This document shows, piece by piece, positions 24,841 through 31,303 of a stretch of DNA of 37,256 bases; the first letter of the stretch is position 1; every line of letters starts with the position of its first letter. This DNA is from Caldifarciminota bacterium (GTDB taxonomy: Bacteria > Hydrothermota > Tepidihabitantia > Tepidihabitantales > Tepidihabitantaceae), in assembly GCA_020352555.1 (NCBI GenBank), contig CP070680.1:2958449-2995704 (forward strand), in the 5' to 3' direction. The position numbers were made by a program, and so were the translations under genes. The notes under the pieces are model-generated. The model searched no databases and was not told the origin of the DNA. It saw nothing but the letters and a program-made list of their open reading frames with translations.

Positions 24841-25322
24841 ACTCCTTCCGCGAAAGCACCACCCTTGGCCTAGGACGCGCCCCTGTACTTCTGGATGACC
24901 TCCCGCCGGTCGCACGCTTCCACGCCCGAGTGTAGTTCCGTACCCGGAATCAGTCAATGCCCGCCGACACACCTCCTTGCTGCACCAACGTCCTTCCTCT
25001 CACTCGATGACTCGGTCACTAGATCATGCGGTCACTTCCTTGTTCACATCCACCTGGCTTTCTACAAAGCCTGGGAAGCCGGAGAGCAGGAAGGGGAGGG
25101 CCTGGCGAGGTGGGGGCGGGCTGCGGAGCTGACACAGAAAGGTGGCGCGCAGCCCAGGTTCGAATTCGTCAGCGAAACGGTATCAGGACTTCGATTCGGA
25201 CAGGCAACTCCAGGGGCTCCCGAGAACCGGAGTTGTGCCTCGGCTGTCCCGTGTCGGACCGCCTGTCCGACAGCCCCGGCTTCGGTAGCCGCATCCCTTC
25301 TGTACGAGCGCGGCTTGCGGCC
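24841..25322. other. Gap between peptidase and sialidase-like genes
   Basis: About 480 bp with no supported coding frame. It holds one hairpin (25253-25271) just past the stop of the sialidase-like gene. A T-loop-like GGTTCGAATTC at 25157 was checked and is not part of a tRNA. Confidence 0.45.
25253..25271 (-). terminator. Hairpin after the sialidase-like gene
   Basis: 7-bp stem GTCGGAC / GTCCGAC around CGCCT. The flanking GGCTGTC at 25242 can compete for the 3-prime arm (GACAGCC), giving two alternative folds. No T tract follows on the minus strand. Confidence 0.35.
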
Positions 25323-26708
25323 CTACCTGACAATCAGCACTCGACCTGCCTTGGCACCGCGTTCGGTTCTGACGAAGTACACCCCCGGCGCCAAATGCCG
25401 GACGTCGTTCTCGCCGGGGCAGAGATCCATAACCCTCCGGCCAGAGATGTCGAGAAGCTCTGCTGCCTGGGTCTGACGTAACTGAAGCACGGCACGGACA
25501 GCTGAAGCAGGCCTGCGGGTGTGCGAAGCGCCCTTAGCACCGATTTCGCCTATCCCCGAACTCCCGTTCGGGTTCTGCTTGTAGTAGATCTCAGAATTGC
25601 CATCCCTGTATTCCTCCCAGACTACGTGCACGATTGGCACGGATAGCGCAATGAACGGGCATATCGACGTCGCGGAGTCGTCTGGAGTGAGCACATATTC
25701 GGGCTCCCAGCTGCTGCCTCGGTCTGTCGAGAGCCAGTAGTAGAGCTCTTCAGAGGGACGGCAGAGGTTTGTGACAATGTGGACGAAACCGCCTGAAGCT
25801 GCGATTGTCGGACGCATCCATTGCGTGGGCACTGTCGTGAGCTGAGCTGATGCTTGCCACGTCGTACCGCGGTCCGTCGAAACAGCGTGACGCAGGTGAC
25901 TCTGGCCGGGCGTGCAGACATACTGCCAGACGATGTGGACGTCAGTGCCAGTGGAAGCGACCGCCACATTGACGCTGGGGGCTGTGTCAGATGTAATCCG
26001 GACGCCTTCTCCCCAGGATTCCCCATGGTCAGTAGACCGCCGGTAGTAGACCTCTTGATCGCCATCCTGGTCACTTGACCACACAACGTGTACGTCTGCG
26101 CCAGAAACAGCAATGCTCGCTATCCAGGAACTGATGCTGTCCGGTGAAAGCTCCAGAGGACTGCTCCAGGTCGACCCACGATCCTCCGAACGTCGGTAGC
26201 AGATTCGATTCACCTCGTTGTCAAACCTGTGGCAAACCAAGTGAACGGCCCTCTCGGTTGCAGCAAGTGCCGGGTTCCCGGTCAGGATCAAGGTGTCGGA
26301 GAGGCATTGCGTCTCGGACCAACTCTGCCCACCATCGGTCGAACATCGATGGTAGATCAGACGTGTTCCGGTCCGATCGTCCTTCCAGATGACGTGTACA
26401 TCATTGCCCGTAGCCGCTACGGCCGGGTACCATGAACTGCCTGTGGCATTGGACAGCCTCACGTCGGCCTGCCAGTCGCGGCCCGCGTTGTTCGACCGCT
26501 TATAGTAGATTTCCTCGTTGCCGTCGCGCGTGTCGGACCAGACGACATGCAGCGTCTCGCCGCCAGCTGCCAGGTTGCGCGCATTGTTGTAGCCGAGACG
26601 TGAGGCACTGCCGTCGTTTGTAAGCCTAATGTCCGGTCCCCACTGGCCCACTGACAGAGAAGTCAGCAGGAAGACACCCACGGTCAGTACAAGTGCGGGT
26701 CTGCGCAT
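25323..26708 (-). CDS. Exported sialidase-like BNR-repeat protein with sorting-like end
   Basis: A 461-residue exported protein. The signal peptide is RPALVLTVGVFLLTSLSVG. Six or more BNR/Asp-box-like units follow, each with a STDGGQSW-type turn (for example RSNNAGRDWQ, STDGGQSWSE, SEDRGSTWSS, STDHGESWGE, STDRGTTWQA, STDRGSSWEP) after an HVVWSD/HVIWKD strand, giving a six-bladed sialidase-like propeller. Sialidase catalytic residues are not evident, so binding rather than hydrolysis is likely. The last 60 residues (LLDISGRRVMDL, APGVYFVRTE) match the end of the protein at 35229-36704. Two ATGs (26711, 26708) are possible; the second has better spacing to GAGAGG. It follows a 49-residue exported peptide in one transcript. 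Confidence 0.85.
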   Translation of the reverse strand: MRRPALVLTVGVFLLTSLSVGQWGPDIRLTNDGSASRLGYNNARNLAAGGETLHVVWSDTRDGNEEIYYKRSNNAGRDWQADVRLSNATGSSWYPAVAATGNDVHVIWKDDRTGTRLIYHRCSTDGGQSWSETQCLSDTLILTGNPALAATERAVHLVCHRFDNEVNRICYRRSEDRGSTWSSPLELSPDSISSWIASIAVSGADVHVVWSSDQDGDQEVYYRRSTDHGESWGEGVRITSDTAPSVNVAVASTGTDVHIVWQYVCTPGQSHLRHAVSTDRGTTWQASAQLTTVPTQWMRPTIAASGGFVHIVTNLCRPSEELYYWLSTDRGSSWEPEYVLTPDDSATSICPFIALSVPIVHVVWEEYRDGNSEIYYKQNPNGSSGIGEIGAKGASHTRRPASAVRAVLQLRQTQAAELLDISGRRVMDLCPGENDVRHLAPGVYFVRTERGAKAGRVLIVR

Positions 26709-26721
26709 CATCGTCCTCTCT

Positions 26722-26871
26722 TCATATCCGCACGTCACTGCGGCGCCAATGAGTCTCACCGATCCAGCCGAACTCATTCATGTAGTCCTGTTCGCAGCTG
26801 GTCGGGGAGACAGTCAGAATCGTGCCGACTGTCAGGACCACGAACCCAGGCGATGCCATTCTGCTCTTCAC
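26722..26871 (-). CDS. 49-residue exported peptide upstream of the sialidase-like gene
   Basis: A short frame starting at GTG 26871 with an excellent AAGGAGG six bases upstream. Residues 1-26 resemble a signal peptide (SPGFVVLTVGTILTVSPTSC) and the remaining 23 residues are polar (EQDYMNEFGWIGE). The cysteine could be a lipidation site, but the lipobox is poor. Its stop is 13 nt before the next gene start. It could be a true small exported peptide, a leader for coupled translation, or the stub of a lost gene. The strong ribosome-binding site and the promoter at 26967-26995 favour real translation. Confidence 0.45.
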   Translation of the reverse strand: MKSRMASPGFVVLTVGTILTVSPTSCEQDYMNEFGWIGETHWRRSDVRI

Positions 26872-26966
26872 TGCATACCTCCTTGGGCGGCAGGGATGGC
26901 ACGTCCGGCTGTTGCACGCTGGGATGCGAGAACAACCCAAGTCCATCCTCTGTCTCTCTCGACGTA

Positions 26967-26995
26967 ATGTTACATGCTATCTCGGAGGATGTCAA
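26967..26995 (-). promoter_or_regulatory. Promoter of the sialidase-like unit
   Basis: TTGACA (26995-26990), a 17-bp spacer and TAACAT (26972-26967) on the minus strand. The -35 box is only 9 bp from the first terminal repeat of the insertion sequence at 27005, so the insertion separates it from any older upstream control region. Confidence 0.55.
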
Positions 26996-27004
26996 GGTTG
27001 CGCA

Positions 27005-27063
27005 TTGCCTCACCTGAAATCTACTCGAAGGCCCCCGTTGCCTCACGTAAGGAATCTACTCGA
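27005..27063. repeat. Left terminal repeats of the IS, two 33-bp units
   Basis: Two units with the pattern TTGCCTCA then TCTACTCGA: TTGCCTCA at 27005 and 27038, TCTACTCGA at 27020 and 27055. The period is 33 bp. The right ends carry the reverse complement (CGAGT...TGAGGCAA). Confidence 0.8.
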
Positions 27064-27111
27064 ACAGGAGGTATGGTCTGACCGTCTCTTGCTCTGAAAG
27101 GAGCCGGTCAG

Positions 27112-27738
27112 ATGGCATTGACGATACGTGAGAAACAGGCTGTGACCAAAGAACTGGCCCGCCGCCATGCGCGGGCAGACAGAAGGTCCAAGGCCGCAAT
27201 CATCACCCAGACCATAGGGCTGACAGGCTGCAACCGTTCCTCCGCCGCCTGGCTGCTGCGGACCTGCGGACGGCCCGTCTCGCTGCCCGCTGCCAGAGGA
27301 CAAGTCGTTGTCTGTGAGGCAGATAGCAACAGAGGAACCCGCAGGCGGGCGCGGCCGGGCGTCTACGATGAGCAGGTGTTTGCTGCGCTGAGGCGGGTCT
27401 GGCAGATCGAGGACTGCATCTGCGGCAAACGGTTGGCCCCGTTCCTTGGCGAGCCGGTGCCGGTACTGGAGCGCCATGAGGAGCTGGTGCTTGACACCGA
27501 GACCCGGGCCAAGCTGCTGGCCATCGGTCCGGCGACGATCGACCGGCTGTTGTCCGAGGAGAAACGGCAGCAGCGGCTGATCGATCCTGCTCGGCCCAAG
27601 CCGAACAGACTGCTGCTGCGGCAGATACCGATCGTGACTCATGCCGAGCGTCGGAGCGGCTACTGCTCGAGGAAGTCGAAGGACAGGCGGTACCAGTCCG
27701 CCTGTCCCGAGCTGGACAAGGCTGATGCTTGGAGTTGA
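27112..27738 (+). CDS. Transposase lacking its DDE domain (IS copy 1)
   Basis: A 208-residue product with a good AAAGGAG ribosome-binding site. Residues 1-180 hold the helix-turn-helix-rich DNA-binding part of a large integrase-core transposase (ITQTIGLTGCNRSSAAWLL, ALRRVWQIEDCICGKRLAPF, TRAKLLAIGPATIDRLL). Right after VTHAERRSG the frame jumps to the C-terminal tail YCSRKSKD...PELDKADA. Comparison with copy 2 shows that exactly 627 bp (209 codons) including all three catalytic acidic residues are missing, and the reading frame is kept. The product therefore cannot transpose DNA but should still bind IS ends; it may act as a repressor of related elements. IS family placement (rve/IS481-like) is uncertain. 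Confidence 0.75.
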   Translation: MALTIREKQAVTKELARRHARADRRSKAAIITQTIGLTGCNRSSAAWLLRTCGRPVSLPAARGQVVVCEADSNRGTRRRARPGVYDEQVFAALRRVWQIEDCICGKRLAPFLGEPVPVLERHEELVLDTETRAKLLAIGPATIDRLLSEEKRQQRLIDPARPKPNRLLLRQIPIVTHAERRSGYCSRKSKDRRYQSACPELDKADAWS

Positions 27739-27796
27739 AATCTGTTTTGAGGCGACGGGACCCGTTCGAGTGGAACCATATCCATATATGAGGCGA
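27732..27796. repeat. Right terminal repeats of IS copy 1
   Basis: Two units ending TGAGGCGA (27748-27755 and 27789-27796), inverted relative to the left end. The period is 41 rather than 33 bp, apparently through a local duplication in CCATATCCATAT. Confidence 0.7.
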
Positions 27797-27999
27797 CAGG
27801 TAGTCTCGCTGTGTCCCCAGGTTTGCCCGGGACTGATGCTGACCTCTTGCGTTCTCAGCGGGCGCGGTTGTCCGGCATCGCTGCCTCAAGTGCCGGCCCT
27901 CTTGTCCTCATATACTATCCGCTTCTGACCCCTGATTTATTGCACTTGAGGGACCAGAATCGCGTAAGTGACGCAAATCGCAAGCCCCCCCACTGCTCC

Positions 28000-28299
28000 C
28001 TGAGCGGCTTGCTGGGCCGCTCCCTGAGCCGCTCAGATGGTTGCTCACCGAGCAGCCCGGTACGCAGCTCTCCGAGCCGCTCTACAAGTCGCCCTCCGAG
28101 CCGCCCGGATTGTGGCTCTATGGGTCGCTCTGCTCCTGGCCCAGACCGCAGCTCTGTCAGTCGTCGGGTCCCCGGCTCTCCCAGCCGTTCTGTCAGCAGC
28201 TCTGTCCGCCGCTCTCCCTCCTGCCTGCCCTGCCGCCCTGTCTCCTGCTTCCTGACCCGCTCTCCACACCGCTCTCTGGCCCGCTCACCCAGCAGGAGG
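28000..28299. repeat. Degenerate 12-bp-period tandem repeat, about 25 units
   Basis: Reading in steps of 12 from 28000 gives units such as CTGAGCGGCTTG, CTGGGCCGCTCC, CCGAGCCGCTCT, GTCCGCCGCTCT and CTGGCCCGCTCA, with an approximate consensus CCGAGCCGCTCT. The third and fourth triplets (CGC TCT) are best kept. The period divides by three, so every frame stays open and would encode tetrapeptide repeats such as PSRS. Confidence 0.75.
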
Positions 28300-28572
28300 A
28301 CGATGGGGGATAGTGGGGACGTTGCCCGCTTTGCGAACGACGGCGAGTTCAGCAATGAAGCGCAACACCTGGGGCTGAGAAGAGCGAGGCGGATGTCAGA
28401 TCCAGGATTGGTGATCCTGATTGCGTGCCGCGGTCGAGCCGTTCGACAGCACGCTGGGCACAGACCGCCCGCATCACTTGCTCGGAACGGCTTCCGCCGG
28501 GAAGCACTGACCGCACACGGCTGACTAGAGGACAAAGCGGCAGCGGAGCTTGCCCCGAGCCCGCGTCCAGAA

Positions 28573-28607
28573 GAGATTGCCACGGCCGCAGACGGCCTCG
28601 CAATGAC
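28573..28607. repeat. REP-like palindromic repeat
   Basis: GAGATTGC ... CGCAATGAC flanks with an inner stem GGCCG / CGGCC around CAGA; the outer stem is ATTGC / GCAAT. Sequences of this GAGATTGC...GCAATGAC form occur as dispersed palindromic repeats in several bacterial genomes. Only one copy was seen in this window. Confidence 0.45.
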
Positions 28608-28676
28608 GCGGGCGTGGGGGCTGCCGCAGTCCAAAGAGCCAATACACTTCCCATATTTCTCTCGCGTTCGCCCGGG

Positions 28677-29495
28677 GAGAAACGGCAGCAGCGGCTGATC
28701 GATTCTGCTCGGCCCAGGCCGGACAGACTGCTGCTGCGGCAGATACCGGTTGTGACGCATGCCGAGCGCCGGAGCGGGCAGTCCGGCTACGTCCAGGTCG
28801 ACCTGGTGGGTCACGACGGTGGCTGCGCCGCAGGCGAGTACTGCCAGACGCTGGATGTGACCGATCTGTACAGCGGATGGACCGAGACCCAGGTGGTACG
28901 CAACAAGGCGCAATGCTGGACCTTTGCCGCGCTGCGCGACATTCGGGCGCGGCTGCCGTTTCCCCTGCTTGGCATCCACTCGGACAATGGCGGCGAGTTC
29001 ATCAACGAAGCGCTGTACCAATACTGCCAGGACGAAAGGCTGGAGTTCAGTCGTTCGCGGCCGTACCAGAAGAACGACAACTGCTGCGTGGAGCAGAAGA
29101 ACTACTCGGTGGTACGGCGGGCGGTAGGCTATCTGCGCTACGAGACCGAGCAGCACCTGACGTTACTCAACCGGCTGTATACGGTGCTGCGGCCTTACAC
29201 CAACTTCTTCCAGCCGGTAGTGAAGCTTCTGGAGAAGACCCGGGTCGGCAGCCGGGTCCACAAGCGGTACGACCCGGCCAAGACCCCGAATCAGCGCTTG
29301 CAGACCTGGAAGGGATGGGGACAGGCGGACCAGGCCCGCTTAGCGACATTGTACCACGAGCTGAACCCGGCAGACCTGAAACGCCAATGCGAGCGGCTGA
29401 GCGGTTACTGCTCAAGTAAGTCGAAGAACAGGCTGCACCGATCCGCCCGGCCCGAGCTGGACAAGGCTGATGCTACGAGTAGAAATCTATTTTGA
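28677..29495 (+). pseudogene. Transposase fragment with intact DDE core (IS copy 2)
   Basis: A fragment of 272 codons beginning in the middle of the transposase (EKRQQRLIDSARPRP). It contains the full rve/DDE-type integrase core: first Asp in GYVQVDLVGHDGG, second Asp in IHSDNGGEFINEAL, and Glu in CVEQKNYSVVRR. This is followed by the PYTNFFQPVVKLLEKTR segment and the same C-terminal tail as copy 1. The N-terminal DNA-binding part is missing and no start codon with a ribosome-binding site lies at the junction; the open frame upstream is unrelated sequence. It is best read as a dead remnant. Confidence 0.8.
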
Positions 29496-29533
29496 GGCAA
29501 CGGGACCCGCTCGAGTAGACCCATATGAGGCAA
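29476..29533. repeat. Right terminal repeats of IS copy 2
   Basis: Two units CGAGTAGA...TGAGGCAA, with TGAGGCAA at 29493-29500 and 29526-29533. The period is exactly 33 bp, equal to the left end of copy 1 and inverted relative to it. Confidence 0.78.
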
Positions 29534-29604
29534 CAGGCCCCAGCCCTCGCCAGCCCCCAGTCCGGCCGGGAAATGGAACTGGGCGTCGGCAGATCAGGGT
29601 TCTC

Positions 29605-30111
29605 CTAGGTCTTGACCCAGGAGAAAAGCGTAGTGGCAATGAAGCCAGCTATCGGCGGGAAGAAGAACGTGCAGGCCAGGCGGATGAGCGAGAACTTCCA
29701 GCCCAGCAGACCGAACTCCAAAGGCAGCCTGCTCACTCCCCAAAGCGACCAGCCGGTCAGGAAGGCAACCATCGTGCCGATGCCGGCCCCGGAACGCAGC
29801 AGCATTGCCGCAATCGGCAAGCTCACATACGGCCCGCCTGGCGCCACAGCACCGGCCAGGGTGCCGATGAAGATTCCCCGTGAGCCGGACTGCGCACCCA
29901 CCCACTTGGCGATGAGTCCCTGAGGCAGCAGCGCGGGAATCATGCCCGCGGCGATGAAGGCGAAGACGAGCAAAGGCAGTGTCTGCAGGGTGATATTCAG
30001 GGAAGCCTTCAGCCCGGCAACGTGCTCGCCCTGGCCCCTGAAAAGGCCGACGCCCACCAGCCCGAGCGCCACCACAGCCATGACTGCCGTCGGTATCACC
30101 ATACTGGACAT
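29605..30111 (-). CDS. Half-size permease, ArsP/DUF318-like
   Basis: A 168-residue integral membrane protein with about five hydrophobic spans. The segment GAVAPGGPYVSLPIAAMLL followed by MVAFLTGWSLWG is typical of the permease family PF03773 (ArsP/YraQ-like), proposed to export organoarsenicals or other small molecules. Full-size members are about 300-350 residues with two such halves; this one carries a single half, so it may work as a dimer. ATG at 30111 was chosen over 30186 because AGGAGG lies 6 nt upstream. Its stop is about 70 bp from the right end of IS copy 2. A promoter lies at 30185-30212. Confidence 0.75.
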   Translation of the reverse strand: MSSMVIPTAVMAVVALGLVGVGLFRGQGEHVAGLKASLNITLQTLPLLVFAFIAAGMIPALLPQGLIAKWVGAQSGSRGIFIGTLAGAVAPGGPYVSLPIAAMLLRSGAGIGTMVAFLTGWSLWGVSRLPLEFGLLGWKFSLIRLACTFFFPPIAGFIATTLFSWVKT

Positions 30112-30184
30112 GCTCCACCTCCTGCGCTTTGGGGATTGCCTGGATTCGGCTCTCGCGCCGGTCGAACGGTTCATCCGGTGGGGC

Positions 30185-30212
30185 AAGATATCGGTCAGCG
30201 GCTATGTGTCAA
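30185..30212 (-). promoter_or_regulatory. Permease promoter
   Basis: TTGACA (30212-30207), a 16-bp spacer and TATCTT (30190-30185) on the minus strand, about 75 nt before the ATG at 30111. A short inverted repeat GTGT-CAATC-ACAC (30206-30218) covers the -35 box. Confidence 0.55.
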
Positions 30213-30319
30213 TCACACGGATTGGACACCGCCTCCAGATCAGCCTAGAGCAGACTAGTGGTGGTGGCCCACCCGCAGAGGCTGGCTTTCCGAATGCGTC
30301 GCCTTCGTTCGCCTGGCAG

Positions 30320-30339
30320 TCCTCGTCAGCGGACGAGGA
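30320..30339. terminator. Hairpin between the degV-like gene and permease
   Basis: 8-bp perfect stem TCCTCGTC / GACGAGGA around AGCG, in the 355-bp gap that otherwise holds only the permease promoter. It may end the fakA-degV transcript. No T tract. Confidence 0.4.
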
Positions 30340-30466
30340 ATGGCTCGTGCTTGCTGGCTTTCGGCCTGACAGCCCGAGGGTCTTCAGAGGCGTCCCCGTG
30401 CCGATTCCCGCACACCCTAGCGCTCCCGAAAAACGGCTGACGTCCGCCTTTGTCGTTGGGATGAAG

Positions 30467-31303
30467 CTAGCTGTCACCCAGCACAGCAACCACCAGGAGG
30501 CCAGGGCCGGTGTGCGTGCCGATAACCGGCGTCGTGTGGGAACGGTGGATGCGGACCCCAGGGAAGGCAGAACCCAGTCTTTGGGCCAACGCTTCCGCCT
30601 CGTCAGGGCAGGCGGCATCCTCGACTGCGAGTTCCTCGACTCGCGAATAGGCCGCGGCATATTCGAACAGGCGGTCAAGCGCCTTGCGCCTGGAACGTGC
30701 CCTGCCCGCGGGTACGACCACGCCGTCCTTGAGGGCAATGATCGGGTTCACCTTGAGCACCGAGCCGAGCAGGGCCTGGGCCGCGCCGATGCGCCCGCCT
30801 TTCCTGAGATACTCGAGGGTCTCGAACGCCGCAAAGATGCTGGCCCGCGGCACGGTCCGACAGGCCGTCTCGGCTACCTCATCAAGGCCGGCTCCGGCCC
30901 GGCCTGCTTCTGCGGCCTTGATGGCCACGAATCCCTCGGCCATCGCGCCACACCTCGAGTCGACCACTTCTACCCGGCACCGCCGTTTCATCAGTTCGAC
31001 GCCTTGGCGCGCTACATCACGGGTCGCGCTCAGCCTGGAGCTGACAGTGATGATGGCTATCTCATCGGTTTCTTCGGCGAGCCGGTCGCAGGTCTCGGCA
31101 AAAGCCCCGGGCGTCGGCGCTGATGTGACCGGCAGGACCGGACTGTTCTTCAGGCGCTCGTAGAACTGCTCGTTGGTCAGGTCGACGCCGTCTTGAAAGG
31201 ACTCGGTTCCGAAGCGGACGATGAGCGGAACAACAGCGATTCCCAGATCCTCAGCCACCTCTGGCGCCAGGTCGCTGACGCTGTCGGTGATTATTCTGAC
31301 CAC
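30467..31303 (-). CDS. DegV family fatty-acid-binding protein (FakB-like)
   Basis: A 278-residue DegV/FakB protein, which holds a fatty acid so that FakA can phosphorylate its carboxylate. Family features are the start VRIITDSVSDLAPEVAEDLGI, the conserved LPVTSAPTPGAF with the T-S-x-P motif near residues 60-63, the ITVSSRLSATRDVA segment and EYLRKGGRIGAAQALLGS. GTG at 31303 overlaps the last base of the fakA-like stop (TAGTG), so translation is coupled. The pair forms a fatty acid kinase that activates free fatty acids, best known in Firmicutes. Confidence 0.9.
   Translation of the reverse strand: MVRIITDSVSDLAPEVAEDLGIAVVPLIVRFGTESFQDGVDLTNEQFYERLKNSPVLPVTSAPTPGAFAETCDRLAEETDEIAIITVSSRLSATRDVARQGVELMKRRCRVEVVDSRCGAMAEGFVAIKAAEAGRAGAGLDEVAETACRTVPRASIFAAFETLEYLRKGGRIGAAQALLGSVLKVNPIIALKDGVVVPAGRARSRRKALDRLFEYAAAYSRVEELAVEDAACPDEAEALAQRLGSAFPGVRIHRSHTTPVIGTHTGPGLLVVAVLGDS

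Larger units (their letters stand above)
27003..27800 (+). mobile_element. IS copy 1, internally deleted
   Basis: About 800 bp bounded by inverted terminal repeats that are themselves doubled (left 27005-27063, right 27732-27796). It keeps the 5-prime half and the 3-prime tail of the transposase gene but lacks 627 bp present in copy 2 between two GAGCGG hexamers. Exact ends and any target-site duplication could not be fixed by eye. Confidence 0.75.
27801..28671. other. Non-coding block between the two IS copies
   Basis: About 870 bp with no supported gene. It contains a 12-bp-period degenerate tandem repeat (28000-28299), a 25-bp stretch similar to the transposase gene (28339-28363) and a palindromic repeat-like hairpin (28573-28607). 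Long open frames here on both strands are by-products of the repeat. Confidence 0.6.
28672..29537 (+). mobile_element. IS copy 2, 5-prime truncated
   Basis: About 865 bp whose similarity to copy 1 begins abruptly at GGAGAAACGG near 28675 and continues to the doubled right terminal repeats (29476-29533). The left end and the N-terminal third of the transposase gene are absent. It keeps the catalytic core missing from copy 1. Confidence 0.75.

Noticed and set aside
25157-25167. GGTTCGAATTC, resembling a tRNA T-loop
   Set aside because: The bases on either side cannot form a T stem and no acceptor, D or anticodon arms fit upstream.
27811-29156. Long open frames on both strands across the inter-IS block (237 and 413 codons)
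   Set aside because: They result from a 12-bp-period repeat that removes stop codons, have repetitive tetrapeptide products, and lack ribosome-binding sites.
30213-30466. A gene between the permease and the DegV-like gene
   Set aside because: Open frames here are extensions or antisense shadows of neighbours, with no ribosome-binding site or recognisable motifs.
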